Positions 43,261 to 55,891 are shown, counted from the first letter of the stretch. The stretch: DNA of 64,000 nt from Elysia chlorotica (GCA_003991915.1 RQTK01001020.1:86103-150102), one strand, 5' to 3'. The notes: generated by a model from the letters alone, not told the origin. Translations and numbers: made by a program.

Positions 43261-43620
43261 CTAGAGAGTTTTGGTGCTATAGACAATGGCAGGGAGAGTC
43301 TTTCTCTTCAGATGCTTGGAGTATGCACTTTTTAGTTTCATCAGACACTCTGGGCTAAGGTCCTTGCTATTTTTAGCTTTCAAAACTAAAAGGGCCTCCA
43401 TTGTTGAGTTTTGAAGGCAGAACCTCTGATCTGACCTGATCTGTCTAACCATAGAAAATATTCTCCTACAGTGTGCACTACTGCGTGGAATTGAGAGCAG
43501 GTACTGCATGATTTGGGCCATGTGTGGAGCTATCAGCTGATTCTCCTCATCATCCTTCATGCCTTTGATGGCTTCCCATCTGGCATCCAGCCTGCCAGTA
43601 GAAGGCACAGGCCTGCTTTA
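43261..43620 (-). pseudogene. hAT-family C-terminal dimerisation remnant
   Basis: Reads MAQIMQYLLSIPRSSAHCRR, IFSMVRQIRSDQRFCLQNS, TMEALLVLKAK. The IP-SSA-C-R-FS-V pattern is the hallmark of the hAT C-terminal dimerisation region. It lies between two copies of a body segment, so it belongs to a rearranged or nested element. Confidence 0.75.
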
Positions 43621-43689
43621 GGTCCATGCCAAGGTAGGCAGAATACTCTATCATCACTTGAGATTTTGTGATTACTGGCAACAGTGAAT

Positions 43690-44611
43690 GGATGAACAGT
43701 CTCGGCATTTACTGTAGCCATCTCTATAGATGCATATAGTTGGGTAATGCTTTTACTAAGTTGATCATTATAAAAACACACCAAAATATTCAAAACACGT
43801 TATTTGTTTGATTTCACTGTGCTTTCATCTACATTTATGGAGATAGGAGATGATTTCATCCAACTTGCGTCTTTTGTGAAAAACCTCAGATATCCCATCT
43901 TTCAATTTATATATATCGCAGGCTGTCCTCAAGAGACGAAAAGTGGCAGACTCTTTAGAACCTGCAAAATGAAAAAATTTACTTTCCTTATCTCTACCTA
44001 AAGGACCATTCTCCCTCACAAACTCACCCTCAATAGTACTTAAAACTTTCTCACAAGCAGAAATAATACCCAACAAATAATGGGCGTTACAATGAAGAAA
44101 ATGTACAACAATATCCTCACCAATCTCACTTTTTACATGCTCTGCAAATAATTTCCCATAAGACTTCATGGCAGAAGCACGGTCTGTCATGAGACTGGTA
44201 ATTTTAGAAAAGACAGTTTTCATGAGCTCTCGAGTGTCAATGAAAGACAAAATCAGAGTATGGTACTTACAGCTGTTGAAGTACAGTTAAAGATAAATCC
44301 AGAAGTGTGTTTGCACTTTCAGATGCAACTGGCACATAGCCCGGGTAAAAAGTTTCTCCATTGTTTAGAGATAACTTGTGACCCACAATTTTTTTATGGT
44401 CCTGACTAGTACTATCACTATGGAGAGTTACATTTTTAGAGTCTAGAATGCCTACCATGACTTGAACCTGTGAAAGTACATAGGCCCCGTCAACAATATT
44501 TAGAACAGTTTGTGTAGAAGGCAAGTTGTCTTTAAAATGGTAATTGAAAATATTTTGAGCCACGATCTCAATAACTTTTTTAAACATTTGCAGCTGCAAC
44601 ACCAGCATCAC
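43690..44611 (-). pseudogene. Transposase-like remnant with TDRA...CNAHYLLG segment
   Basis: Reads ITSLMTDRASAMKSYGKLF, VVHFLHCNAHYLLGIISACE, LGRDKESKFFHFAGSKESAT, and upstream DGAYVLSQVQVMVGILDSKN. The TDRA-x-MK and CNAH motifs fit the catalytic-core neighbourhood of an hAT-like element. A related sequence (FLYCNAHFLLGLVAATEKA) lies at 50,908-51,198. Confidence 0.6.
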
Positions 44612-44649
44612 ACACCAAACTTATGACAGCTTTTCTTACATCATCACTG

Positions 44650-45480
44650 TAAACATTTTATTTTTCTCCTTTGACATGAACTTCAATATAACAGTTTTCA
44701 ACCAATTGTTTGTTTAAACATTCCACATTATTTTGCAATTCCTTGATCTTACATTTCATTTCTTTTCTTTTAGACTTTTCCATCTCGATCTTTTGCCCCA
44801 AATCATTTATTTCAGATTGGAGTTCATTAATAGTTCTGTTTTTCTTTTCATATAAATTTTTCATGTCAGATTTAAGTTTAGCTAAAGTTAGATCTTTTGA
44901 AGTTGGACTTAGATTTTAGAACTCCTAAATCTTGCATGTATTTTTCTGAATCAATTGAAGATTTGTGATTTAAATGCTGTATTTGTTTATGTAGATCTGA
45001 TTTTTCAGTTGGCAAAACACTAATTAATTCTTTTAATGATAATATCTCTGCATTAGCTTTATCACAGTCAGAACATTTTTTATGCTTAACATGGAAATTA
45101 GAAACAGGTTTTGAAGTTTGTACAGAATTAGAAGATGGGGAGTTAATGGAGGTTAAATTTACAGATATCACAAAATTACTCGTATCATCACTCGGTAGAG
45201 TAAACAAAATTTCATAAAAACAATCCAGCACACCAGAACGAGCATTTTTGATGGAAACCAGCTTTTCGTGAGCCTTTACAGTTTTGTCCGTCCAACAATT
45301 TTATAATTTCGAAGAAGTATCACAATTTAGAAATTTTGCAACTTACTGAAGAAATAGTCCTTTAGAGGTTTTTGTAGCTTTTCTTGCTTTGTAAAGTTCT
45401 ACAATAAGGTGGTTAGTCACTTTTATATCACAGTTAGAAAACAGTTCAGGTTGAAGATATGTACTTCGAGTAACTCCGAT
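44650..45480 (-). pseudogene. Coiled-coil segment of the transposon protein
   Basis: Lys/Glu/Leu-rich heptads (INELQSEINDLGQKIEMEKS, KELQNNVECLNKQLVENCY) preceded by a small Cys motif (KHKKCSDCDKANAEILSLK) and WTDKTVKAHEKLVS-like sequence. A related segment with VKAHEKLVSNKNA recurs at 48,060-48,300. N-terminal part of the same element family, broken. Confidence 0.5.
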
Positions 45481-45529
45481 TGAGCTCAAAAAGCTTGATA
45501 TAGAAACGAAGGAAACTGGTGTATCCAGA

Positions 45530-47720
45530 TAGGCTTGTCTAGGAATGAGGCAGGCAAACTTTTCCTAGAGACACCTCAAAGAGGCAGATCTATCACCACA
45601 GCCAATGTCTGCAACTTCAATGTGTGTTTTAATACGTCAGCCCCAAGGGGTAATTTGTCTTTGATGTATTTAAGCCCTTCTGAAAAAAAAGTACATCAGT
45701 GGAGAAAAATTTCTTGTTCTCAGCTGAGGATATTAGCACTTCTGTTGGTGTAGCTTGGTCTCCCAGAATAAAGTCATCTTCTGATTTTATACAGAATTCA
45801 TCTGAGAAATTAATGTCCATAACATCTTTCTTCACCATGGCACATGGCTTGACAAACTTATAGAAAAAGAAAGCATTTTAAATAGAAGATACATGATCTG
45901 CACACAGAGATTGAAGTAATTACAAGAACTATATTTAATCTTTTTTTTAAAAACATTTTCTTATCCATCATAAAACTGAGATTTTGTGAGAGAGTCTTGT
46001 TCAAATAGACACCAATAACATCCAAAAAGATGTCAATTCAGTATTGCCATACATCCACATACCTGTGCATCAAAGTTTCCATCAATGTAACAATTTTTCT
46101 TCTTAGGAGATGGATCATAGGCTCTGAGCTCTGGAGAGCTGTGTTGCAGTCATCAAATGGCGCTAGTGCATCCCTTAGAAAGGGAGTGTACAGTTTATTG
46201 TCTGTTGACTTCAGGAAAGTCTTTCAGTCCTTCTTGGTTATGCTTCAAAATTTTATGAATCTTGACATCATGTAAAGCCTGGAGCTGCTGAAAGTCAGCT
46301 TGTCTAGGAATGAGGCAGGCAAACTTTCCAAGAGAAACCTCAAAGAGGCAGATCTATCACCACTGCCAGTGTCTGCAATTCCAATGTGTTTTAATACGTC
46401 GGCCCCCAGGGGTAATTTGTCCTTGATGTATTTAAGGCCCTTCTGAAAAAAAAGTACATCAGTGGAGAAAAATTTCTCATTCTTACCCGAGGATATTAGC
46501 ACTTCTGTTGGTGTAGCCTTGTCTTCCAGAATAAAGTCATCCTCTGATTTCATACAGAACTCATCTGAGAAACAAACGTCCATAACATCTTTCTTCACCA
46601 TGGCACATGGCTTGACAAACTTGTAGAAAAAGAAAGCATTTTAAATAGAAGATACATGATCTGCACACAGAGATTGAAGTAATTACAAAAACAATCAATC
46701 TTTTTTAAATCACTTTCTTATCCATCATAAAACTGAGAGTGAGGGAGAGTCAAGTTCAAAAATACACCAATAACATCCAAAAACATACATCCACATACCT
46801 GTGCATCAAAGCTTCCATCAATGTAACAATTTTTCTTCTTAGGAGATGAATCATTGGCTCTGAGGACTGGAGAGCTGTGTTGAAGTCATCAAATGGCGCC
46901 AGTGCATCCATTAGAAATAGTGTACAGTTATTGCTTGTTGATTTCAGGAAAGTCTTCGTCCTTTGAAGTTTCCCTACTGGAGGACTCCTATTTTTCTAGG
47001 TTGTTATTATTCTTCTTAGGACATGAATCATTGGCTCTGAGCTCTGGAGAGCTGTGTTGAAGTCATCAAATGGCGCTAGTGCATCCATTAGAAACATAGT
47101 GTACAGCTTATTGCTTGTTGATTTCAGGAAAGTCTTCGTCCTTTGAAGTCTTTCAGTCCTACTGGAGGACTCCCTGTTTTTCTAGGTTGTTATTTTCTTC
47201 TTAGGACATGGATCATTGGCTCTGAGCATTGGAGAGCTGTGTTGAAGTCATCAAATGGTGCTAGTGCATCCATTAGAAACAAGTGTACAGCTTATTGTTT
47301 GTTAACTTCAGGAAAGTATTTCAGTCCTTCTTGGTTATGCTTCAAAATTTTATGAATCTTGACATCATGTAAAGCCTGAAGCTGCTAAAGTCAGCTTGTC
47401 TAGGAATGAGGCAGGCAAACTTTCCAAGAGAAACCTCAAAGAGGCAGATCTATCACCACTGCCAATGTCTGCAATTCCAAATTGCTTTAATACATCATCC
47501 CCCATGGGTAGTTTGTCTTTGATATATTTAAGGCCCTTCTGAAAAAAAAGTACATCAGTGGAGAAAAATTTCTCATTCTCAGTTGAGGATATTAGACCTT
47601 CTGTTGGTGTAGCCTTGTCTCACAGAATAGAGTCATCTTCTGATTTCATGCAGAACTCATCTGAGAAATTAACGTCCATCACATCTTTCTTCACCATGGC
47701 ACATGGCTTGACAAACTTGT
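45530..47720 (-). repeat. Three dispersed copies of an STDVLFFQKGL-encoding exon-like unit
   Basis: Copies at about 45,535-45,840, 46,290-46,602 and 47,390-47,700 encode MVKKDVMD, KSEDDFILEDKATPTEVLIS and FFSTDVLFFQKGLKYIKDKL. The 46.3-kb copy is open over 118 codons. Flanks include TTTTAAATAGAAGATACATG and are also repeated, so duplication involved about 1.1 kb. Confidence 0.7.
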
Positions 47721-50425
47721 AGAAAAAGAAAAATTTTTAAATAGAAGATACATGATCTGCACACAGAGATTGAAGTAATTGCAAGAACAATCAATCTTTT
47801 TTTAAAACTTTTTCTTATCCATCATAAAACTGAGAGTGAGAGAGAGAATCATTTTCTCTTCCAATTCTTGACTTTCTTTTCTTAACGTCGGTCCTCTTTT
47901 TCTGGCAAGTTTGAACAACTTAGAGGTTTGGCTTGGGCTCTTAGAAGCTACAAATTTAGAAGTTCTATTTCTCTTTACACAGTGGACTGCAGAGCGATTG
48001 TGCAATGTTGCATTTGTCTTTTAGAAATGTCAAAATCAAAATCACCAAATGAACTCTCACCAAAGAGTAAACAAAGTTTCATAAAAACAATCCAGCACAC
48101 CAGAAGGAGCATTTTTGTTGGAAACCAGCTTTTCGTGAGCCTTTACAGTTTTGTCCGTCCACTTTTCTAATTCGAAGAAGTATCACAATTTAGAAATTTT
48201 GCAACCCGCTGAAGAAATAGTCCTTTAGAAGTTTTTGTAGCTTTTCTTGCTTTGCAAAGTTCTACAATGAGGTGGTTCATCACTTTTATATCACAGTTAG
48301 AAAACAGTTCTGGTTGAAGATATGTTACTTCGAGTAACTCCGATTGAGCTAAAAAAGCTTGATATAGAAAAAAAGGAAACTGGTGTACCGTGTATCCAGA
48401 TAGGCTTGTACAGTCTCTTCCGTCTGCTTAAGGTATCAACTTTGGGCAGCTTCCACAATTGCACGACACCTTTGTTGAACAATATCCACATCCAAGTCTG
48501 GTGCTGTTTTCCCCAGCCTGTCTTGGACCTGATGGAGGGCATGGGGAAGGAATCCAATTCAAAACTTATTAATATACAAGTATGGATTGCTTTGAAAACA
48601 CAAGATAACACAATTCATACCTTCTTTAGGATATTTTAGATAGCCTTAATGAAAGGAGGAGAAGAGAAGGCAAGATAATCATTTTGCACAATTAAAATTA
48701 GAAAGAGAGAGAGAGTCAAATTCAAAAAGACACCAATAACATCCACAAAAATGTCAATTTAATATTGCCATACATCCACATACCTGTGCATCAAAGCTTT
48801 CATCAATGTAACAATTTTTCTTCGTAGGACATGAATCATTGGCTCTGAGCTCTGGAGAGCTGTGTTGAAGTCATCAAATGGCGCTAGTGCATCCATTAGA
48901 AATATAGTGTACAGTTTATTGCTTGTTGATTTCAGGAAAGTCTTCGTCCTTTGAAGTCCTTCAGCCCTACTGGAGGACTCCTGTTTTTCTAGGTTACTTT
49001 TTTTCTTCTTAGGACATGAATCATTGATCTGAGCTCTGGAGAGCTGTGTTGAAGTCATCAAATGGCGCTAGTGCATCCATTAGAAACAGAGTGTACAGCT
49101 TATTGCTTGTTGATTTCAGGAAAGTCTTCGTCCTTTGAAGTCTTTCAGTCCTACTGGAGGACTCCTATTTTTCTAGGTTGTTATTATTCTTCTTAGGACA
49201 TGAATCATTGGCTCTGAGCTCTGGAGAGCTGTGTTGAAGTCATCAAATGTGCATCCATTAGAAACATAGTGTAGAGCTTATTGTCTGTTGATTTCAGGAA
49301 AGTCTTCGTCCTTTGAAGTCTTTCAGTCCTACTGGAGGACTCCTATTTTTCTAGGTTGTTATTTTCTTCTTAGGAGATGAATCATTGGCTCTGACCTCTG
49401 GAGAGCTGTGTTGAAGTCATCAAATGGCGCTAGTGCATCCATTAGAAACAGAGTGTACAGCTTATTGCTTGTTGATTTCAGGAAAGTCTTTGTCCTTTGA
49501 AGTCCTTCAGCCTACTGGAGGACTCCTGTTTTTCTAGGTTATTTTCTTCTTAGGACATGGATCATTGGCTCTGAGCTCTGGAGAGCCGTGTTGAAGTCAT
49601 CAAATGGCATCCATTAGAAACATAGTGTAGAGCTTATTGTCTGTTGATTTCAGGAAAGTCTTTGTCCTTTGAAGTCCTTCAGTCCTACTGGAGGACTCCC
49701 TGTTTTTCTAGGTAATTTTCTTCTTAGGACATGGATCATTGGCTCTGAGCACTGGAGATGATTGTTCTTTGCAAGTAGATACCTATAGTAGTTTGCAGTT
49801 GCTTTCTATAGGGGCAGTGCTCATATTGAGCAGGTTGTCCTAGCCATTGCACTTAAGGAAAGTGTCATCTGCCTAGCACATTGAAATGTAGACCAGTTCC
49901 CAAACTGCAACAGTAACACAATCCACCTTGCCCTGCCGTGACTACGTAACCCTGATGTGTACAGTTTAGTCTGGCCCCTCCCTTGTGATCTGTCCGGCTT
50001 GGTTAAACCTGCCAGGGCACACGAAGTCCCCGCCGGCATAGCTCACAAGTTCATAAGGACACGCAAGCTCTATCGCCACGGCAAGGCAAGTACACGAGAT
50101 AGAGGAGCACTGGAGAGCTGTGTTGAAGTCATCAAATGGCGCTAGTGCATCCATTAGAAACAGAGTGTACAGCTTATTGTTTGTTGCTTTCAGGAAAGTC
50201 TTCGTCCTTTGAAGTCTTTCAGTCCTACTGGACGATTCCTATTTTTCTAGGTTGTTTTTTTTTCTTCTTAGGACATGAATCATTGACTCTGAGCACTGGA
50301 GAGCTGTGTTGAAGTCATCAAATGGCGCTAGTGCATCCATTAGAAACAGGGTGTACAGCTTATTTTTTGTTGAAACCAGGAAAATCTTTGTCCTTTGAAG
50401 TCTTTCAGTCCTACTGGAGGAATCC
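46840..50425 (-). repeat. Expanded about 180-bp tandem repeat encoding MDALAPFDDFN...
   Basis: At least ten units (46.84-47.34, 48.78-49.76 and 50.10-50.42 kb) contain GGAGAGCTGTGTTGAAGTC. On the - strand they encode RTKTFLKSTSNKLYTLFLMD, then ALAPFDDFNTALQSSEPMIH. Linkers with TACTGGAGGACTCC and TTCTTCTTAGGACATG resemble intron borders, so each unit looks like a duplicated exon with flanking intron. No long continuous frame results. Confidence 0.85.
49770..50108. mobile_element. Unidentified insertion within the 180-bp repeat array
   Basis: Interrupts a repeat unit after TCTGAGCACTGGAGA and resumes at AGCACTGGAGAGCTG. It is GC-richer than its surroundings, with TTGCCGTGGCGATAGAGCTT, GCCGGCGGGGACTTCGTGTG and GTTACGTAGTCACGGCAGGG on the - strand. 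The repeated GAGCACTGGAGA at both ends may be a target duplication. Possibly a SINE; family not recognised. Confidence 0.5.
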
Positions 50426-50457
50426 CTAATTTTCTAAGTCGTTCTTCACCAGATCTT

Positions 50458-52890
50458 CTAAAACTTCCCCGTTTTCCTGAAGTCTGGGTAAGCATCTGCC
50501 AGAGTAACAAAAGACAATTTTATGTATTTGTGATACTTAAAATGAAAAAAAAACCAAAAAACTAATAGTCTTTTCATCTCAGCTGTTGTTGTCCTTTTTG
50601 CCCGTTTGGTTCCCTTATTAAACGAGTTATAATGCGAGCACGGTTGACACCCTTCTTCGCTCACCGATTCACTGATCGGTGTCCATATTATTCTTGACGC
50701 CTTCTCAGCGCCAATTAATTAATTAAAATAGATTCACGCATGTACACGGAGAATGAACATCGGCAGTATCTTTGTTAATGTTCATGTGAAAAAGAATCAG
50801 AATGTCTCTTTGGAAGTCTATAACACTTCTAGGTTTTTTCAACTTCCTTATTTGTTCACGATTTAAGCATTGTCTCGCGCACAGTCTGCATAAATTGTTC
50901 AATTTCTCTATGTGGTTCTTGTATGAGTGTTCCACCATGTCTGCTTAGCAAATAAGAAAAAAAAATAAATCAAATTGTTAAAAGCACAAAGACTTCTGTG
51001 GATAAATCTGATCAGCGGAAATGCAGCTGTGTCAGATGAATTTGAAAAACTATCAAACTGTTCATCACAATCCCTTCCGAGTTTATTCTCATGATTTGCA
51101 GATGACTTCAAAGCTTTCTCTGTTGCTGCTACTAATCCCAAAAGAAAATGAGCATTACAGTATAAAAAATGCTTAGAAGCAGCCTCTCCTTCTGGCAAAC
51201 CTTGTTTGTATTAAAAAATCTACTGATTGAAACTTTTGTTCACAGAAGATCTGTTAGACATGGTGCATTTCATTTTCTTAAGGAATTCTTGGAACAGTTC
51301 TTTCTTCTTTTCTTGGTTGTCAGGCATTGCATTTTTTGCAATGTTAATAACATGGTTATATAATGATCTTTCTTTGGCTGTTTGATCAAGATGGTTTCAT
51401 TTCTTTTGCTGCCACAGATTTCTGCTGATCAGGCTTATTGGTACTTCACTCCATCTGAAGTGATCTTTGCTGACTATACCAACAAAGATCAGTCGCATGC
51501 TTCTGATTTTTAATAAAAGGAAGGAGATCACTCCAGATGTTTAAAAAAGTTCTCAAAGACAACTTTCTCTTGCCACATTCATTCACAGCCTCCACATACT
51601 TGTCATACACACACAAAAAAGGCCATTGCCATTTCATAGCATACAAACTAGTTGGTTTCTACTGTAAAAATTTCATTCAAACATGCACAAGTCAACTCTC
51701 AATTTGAAATAATACCTTTTCCAAAAAAAACAAAACAAAACCTTGCTTTTTGCATTTGTCTGTCGCAGTTGAAGAGTGCCAAGTAAATGGCATAAAGGGC
51801 ATCTAACCTGTACTGTGAGGCACTGTACCTGCTCTAAATCTAACTCTGCTCTTTTTCTTTTTAACCCCTCGATCTCCTCAACAGCTTTCCTCCTCACCCT
51901 TCTCTCACGGTCCTGTGTCTTCTTCCGCTGTTCCTCTTTGTACTGGCAATACTTTTGATAACTACCTGCTGAGATCAACAAAGCAGGGGTCACGTCGACC
52001 TTTTCTAACCCCGCCTGCCTGGCGTATAGCGTCAACAATCATTCTTCTGGCTACAAGAGTTCTCTCTGCCAAGTTCGGAGCCTCTAGCTCCTAGTTTATT
52101 GAGAAGCCGCGCTTTACACTGGCCTGGTCATGAGACAACAGGAGCACTGTCTTTACGACTAGCCTAAATATGGGAACTTGCTGTTCCCCCCCAGGTGGGT
52201 GTAGAAAAAACTGTCCAGGCGATCCACATTTGCTTTAAATGATGTTAGAGCACCACTCTTGGTTATATCCTCAACAAAATCTGAGAACTCCTGCAAAACA
52301 GAATCACGGTTTTCGGGTCTAAACTGGTGTCTAGACAACGAGCATTTTTAGGATCCTTGTGAGTTTTGTTTTTCCGTCTGACATGTTTTCTATAAAAAAT
52401 TCTGGGTCCAGAAAAGACAGATCCTTCACAAGAGTATAATGCTGTGGAGACTTAAGGTGAAATTTGACCATAAAAGCAATCAGAATTTTCTTTGCTTGGT
52501 CGCGAAAAGAGAGAATTTGAAGATCTGATGCCTGCTTGGTCTTTTTTAACTCCATTACCATTGTCTCTGCGACAAACTCAATATCCAATTTATGAACTGT
52601 CTAATGATTTGCAGCATCATCCACTTTGAAGCTCAAAATCTCCTTGGAACTTTTGAGCCTATCAAGTTGGTCATCCAGGGAGATGAATTGAAATTTTTTA
52701 ATAAGTCCTTGAACATATACGGCAGCATTGTTTGATCTGTATGGTATTTGGTTAGAAATGGCTTAACTTGCTTATTTAACAAAACAAAAAAGGCAAGTTT
52801 GGCAGGCAAGAAAATGTCCTTGATTGACTCTTGAACATAAATTGACAGACTCTGTCGTTGGCTTAGTGATTTTACCACTAGTGCTCTCTC
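50458..52890 (-). pseudogene. Second hAT-like element remnant
   Basis: - strand fragments: VQESIKDIFLPAKLAFFVLL and KQVKPFLTKYHTDQTMLPYM (52,633-52,878), SPQHYTLVKDLSFLDPEFFI (52,331-52,588), LTLYARQAGLEKVDVTPALL with a basic coiled coil (51,673-52,038), a WxDLLPFIKNQKHATDLCW piece (51,446-51,646), and FLYCNAHFLLGLVAATEKA (50,908-51,198). They match parts of the 40.5-44.6 kb element family but are scrambled and interrupted. Confidence 0.55.
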
Positions 52891-53035
52891 CGATGTACTT
52901 AGACAGGTTATTCAAAATGTCCAGGGCCCTCTGAGCAACTTAAGCGTTTTCCAGCCACCGATGCTTACAAAATTACAATAGTAAAATAGTGCTTTCTGTG
53001 CATTGTTCAAAGTCTTCTCTCCTGGACACAACATA

Positions 53036-53085
53036 GCCGTTACCGTACTGACGTGCCGTAAAAATACTCACTCACTCACCCAACT
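53036..53085 (+). repeat. Short dispersed repeat with CGTGCCGTAAAAA core
   Basis: CCGTTACCGTACTGACGTGC, CGTAAAAA and CTCACTCACTCACC tail. Same family as 12,476 and 13,486. Confidence 0.65.
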
Positions 53086-53333
53086 CACAGATTCCACAGT
53101 TTGTTTTTTCAATAAAAAGTCACCCTCAGAGGACATATTCTGGGCAGTTTGGGTACACGGCAGGTCTTCAAGAGGGATTTCTTTCTGATAAAGATATTTT
53201 GACACTTTGACACTAAGTTGATGACTTTCGAACAGTTTAAAGCAGCAACATTACCATCCCCCTGTGAAGCCATGTATCATCACCAGTATGTCAAATGAAC
53301 TGCATCAGTGAATGCATTTTTACAATTATTTTT

Positions 53334-53800
53334 TTAGAGTGTCATGAGATTCATATGAAAGCTTCCTTTAGGCTCAGATGCTAATATTGCTTCTGAAACC
53401 ATCAATGTATCCTCATACTGCTTTTTATATTTTGATTTCATTGTTTGTTCAGTTTTGATCTGTTGTTTCAGGGAAACTATGTCTCTTTTGTAACTTTCAA
53501 TTTTTTTTTCATTCAGGTCACTGTTCTCTTTTGCAACAGACTCATAGGTTTTCTCTTGCTCTGACAAGTTTTCCTGAAGGATTTTTTACTAGCCCAACTT
53601 CGTTATCACTTACTTGAATAGCTTTATGTACTTCAGTTTGTATCTTTCGACCTTCTACTAGTTTTACTTTAAGTGCATATCTTTCCTCTCCAACACATGT
53701 CTTTTCAAGCTGAAGACTTTCAAGATCAAGACTAGCTTTTTTCAGAGAGGCTTCATATTTTTTTCACTACTTTCTCTACAGGATCATCACATTTTTGTTT
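53334..53800 (-). pseudogene. Coiled-coil remnant of a transposon protein
   Basis: Reads EQEKTYESVAKENSDLNEKK and DIVSLKQQIKTEQTMKSKYK: Lys/Glu-rich, without a recognisable domain, similar in style to 44,650-45,230. Truncated and followed by stops. Confidence 0.45.
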
Positions 53801-53912
53801 TGAAGGAGTGTTACAGTTAGAAACATCAGATTTATTATCAAAAAATTGTAGCAAAGATGTTAACTGGAAATTGTTCATTAGTTCACTGATGTCTCTCTTT
53901 AATTTTAACCCT

Positions 53913-54270
53913 TTATGGTAAGCAAGCAATTGTAACCATCCTGCCCTTCTGCCTCATCCGCACCTCACCTGGCTTCTGCTTTGAGGAAGGAAGTGGCCAG
54001 CCTTTCCTGTTGGTGCGGATTGTTCCACAGCAGGTAGTCTTTTCCTTCAAAAGATCCTCCGCCAGTTTAACAGAGGTGAAGAAGTTATCAAAGTGCACAG
54101 CATGATTCTTCCCCAAGTGGTTGGCCATCATAGACGTCACGACCTGGTGACTAGACCATGCTCTGGTTGTGTCGCTGTCTTGCCAGTGTACACTGAAAAT
54201 TGAGGAGATAGCCTGTCTCTGCCTCTGCCAAGCACCATACCTTGAACCCCCAGGGCGTTGGTTTATTCTT

Positions 54271-54306
<36 letters not shown>

Positions 54307-54970
54307 GCATTTATAGGGCGCCCACTCCCCACAATGTCGGCCCTAGGCGCCTTACAATGTTAATCCATTCATCCACTTACATTATTACAACTAATACAAC
54401 ATAAGCAAAATACACAATAGAAACAGAACTGCTTGAAGGAAACTCGTCCCGTGAAGGCAACCATCGCTTCGTCTTCCGATAGGTTCTGCTTAGGCTTGTA
54501 GACTGACGAGCACACGAAGCAGAGGACGCACTTTGTACAAGGGATCATTCATAGCCTTGGTCGTTGTGCTCAGGCTGGTATGAGGAGTCGGCGAGATGAA
54601 AATACTGGTGTATTTTTTAATAACGCTGACATCCTCAGATATCAGCTATCGCAGGCACTCTCCAATAGGGGATCACTGAACCAGATAAGGTTCAGCTCTG
54701 GTTCTTGATGTTGACCATAAGTAATAAGTGTGTAGATATATTTCTTTATATCATCGAGAGTGGCTGGCTTCCAGTACACATCCTCTGCTCCCTTTGATTC
54801 TAATTCTTGCTGTTGCTCCGCATATCGGTTGGTTTCCACAACGATCATGTTCAGCACAGAGCCAGGGAAGAACAGCTTGAAGTAATCCAAAAAGTCCACT
54901 GTCGACTGGTAAATAGTGAACGGGACCAGAAAATTCAGTGAACGGTTCTAGCCTGTTCGCAAAATTCACA
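53913..54970 (-). pseudogene. piggyBac transposase relic
   Basis: 54,642-54,969 reads FLDYFKLFFPGSVLNMIVVE then TNRYAEQQ, the N-terminal part of the DDE_Tnp_1_7 domain. 53,913-54,140 reads HLGKNHAVHFDNFFTSVKLA then CCGTIRTNRKGWP, the D-N-FFTS motif region. The order is correct for one - strand gene, but it is frameshifted and split by a LINE tail at 54,270-54,435. No intact transposase. Confidence 0.88.
54270..54435 (-). mobile_element. LINE 3' tail inserted in the piggyBac relic
   Basis: - strand match to the end of the LINE at 19,495-19,942: GTTCTGTTTCTATTGTG, GGCGCCTAGGGCC, GGGGAGTGGGCGCCCTATAA and an ATT-triplet tail. It is only about 165 bases, so heavily 5'-truncated. It is younger than the piggyBac copy it interrupts. 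Confidence 0.85.
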
Positions 54971-55386
54971 AGCTCGTCAGTCCACCCTCGTCTTGATGGT
55001 TAAAATTAAAATGCGTCAGTTTAATCATGAAGACATCTAAACAATTGTTGGTTGTGCTGCCAGCGTATGAGCTGGGTCTTTTTTTTTTTCCCTCAATTTT
55101 TTTATGATAGGGAAAAATATGCCTTGTCTGCTAGTTCTTATGATTTTCAAACTAAAATTTCTCAAATGTATGTACCATTAAATGTATTCTACGTGTATGC
55201 CTGATAGACGTTGCCCTCTCTGGTTTACGCCAGCCGATTTTTTAAGACAACATAGAGTTGCTAACTTTTCCCTTTGTATCCAACACTTGTAGCTGTAGCA
55301 TTCATTGTATTTCTGAAAAATTAGAGGTGTATAATATAAATTCCCCATTATTGACCAGTTAAGATTAAACACTAAACTCTTAACCA

Positions 55387-55519
55387 ATCCTCCCGGGCAT
55401 CGGGCCAGAGCTTTCAAAGCGATGATGAGCCTTTAAATCAGTGGAGGATACATAGAGTGGCAGGTTTAATCCCAGTCAATGGAACCATGGTTGATCTGAT
55501 TCATGGCCTGCCTACAAAT
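55387..55519 (+). ncRNA. Box H/ACA snoRNA, family B, copy 3
   Basis: 133 nt, ATCCTCC/GGAGGAT and GGCAGG/CCTGCC stems, hinge ATACATAGAG, terminal TACAAAT with ACA three bases from the end. It differs from left copy 1 by very few bases. Confidence 0.86.
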
Positions 55520-55891
55520 GTACAATAAAAATTTTTTTTTTTACCTGGGTGTTGCTTAAATTTCTTCATCTCTCACAGCTTTTTAGTCCCTATTTATAAA
55601 TTTGAGTGAAGAAAGGTTAGTTTAAAGCAACAAAATAAGTTAGTTTTTAATCCTTTTAGGATCCAGATTAAATTATATATAAAAATTATTAACCACCATA
55701 TATAATTATAAATTAAAAAAAAAATTTCCCCCCTTTTTTCCTCAGCCCCAATGTAGGTTTTTATGTGCTAATTTAAGTACTTAAATATGTCAATATAATT
55801 TATTCTGAAAGGTGTGGTACAGTCTGTGGTCTTCATATAACAATCTTGAATTTAATAAACATCTGCACATGATAATCCTAAGGCACATATT

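Larger units (their letters stand above)
40340..55030 (-). mobile_element. Nested island of degenerate DNA transposons
   Basis: Nearly all coding remnants read on the - strand, broken by stops and frame changes. Pieces include hAT-like C-terminal and body segments, coiled-coil pieces, a piggyBac relic and a LINE tail. No intact transposase is present. The island separates the H/ACA trio from the rest of the right snoRNA array, so if the host is still transcribed it must cross or splice out 15 kb of repeats. Confidence 0.75.

Noticed and set aside
40340..55030. An intact autonomous transposon
   Set aside because: Every transposase-like frame is broken, and no terminal inverted repeats with target duplications could be paired by eye.
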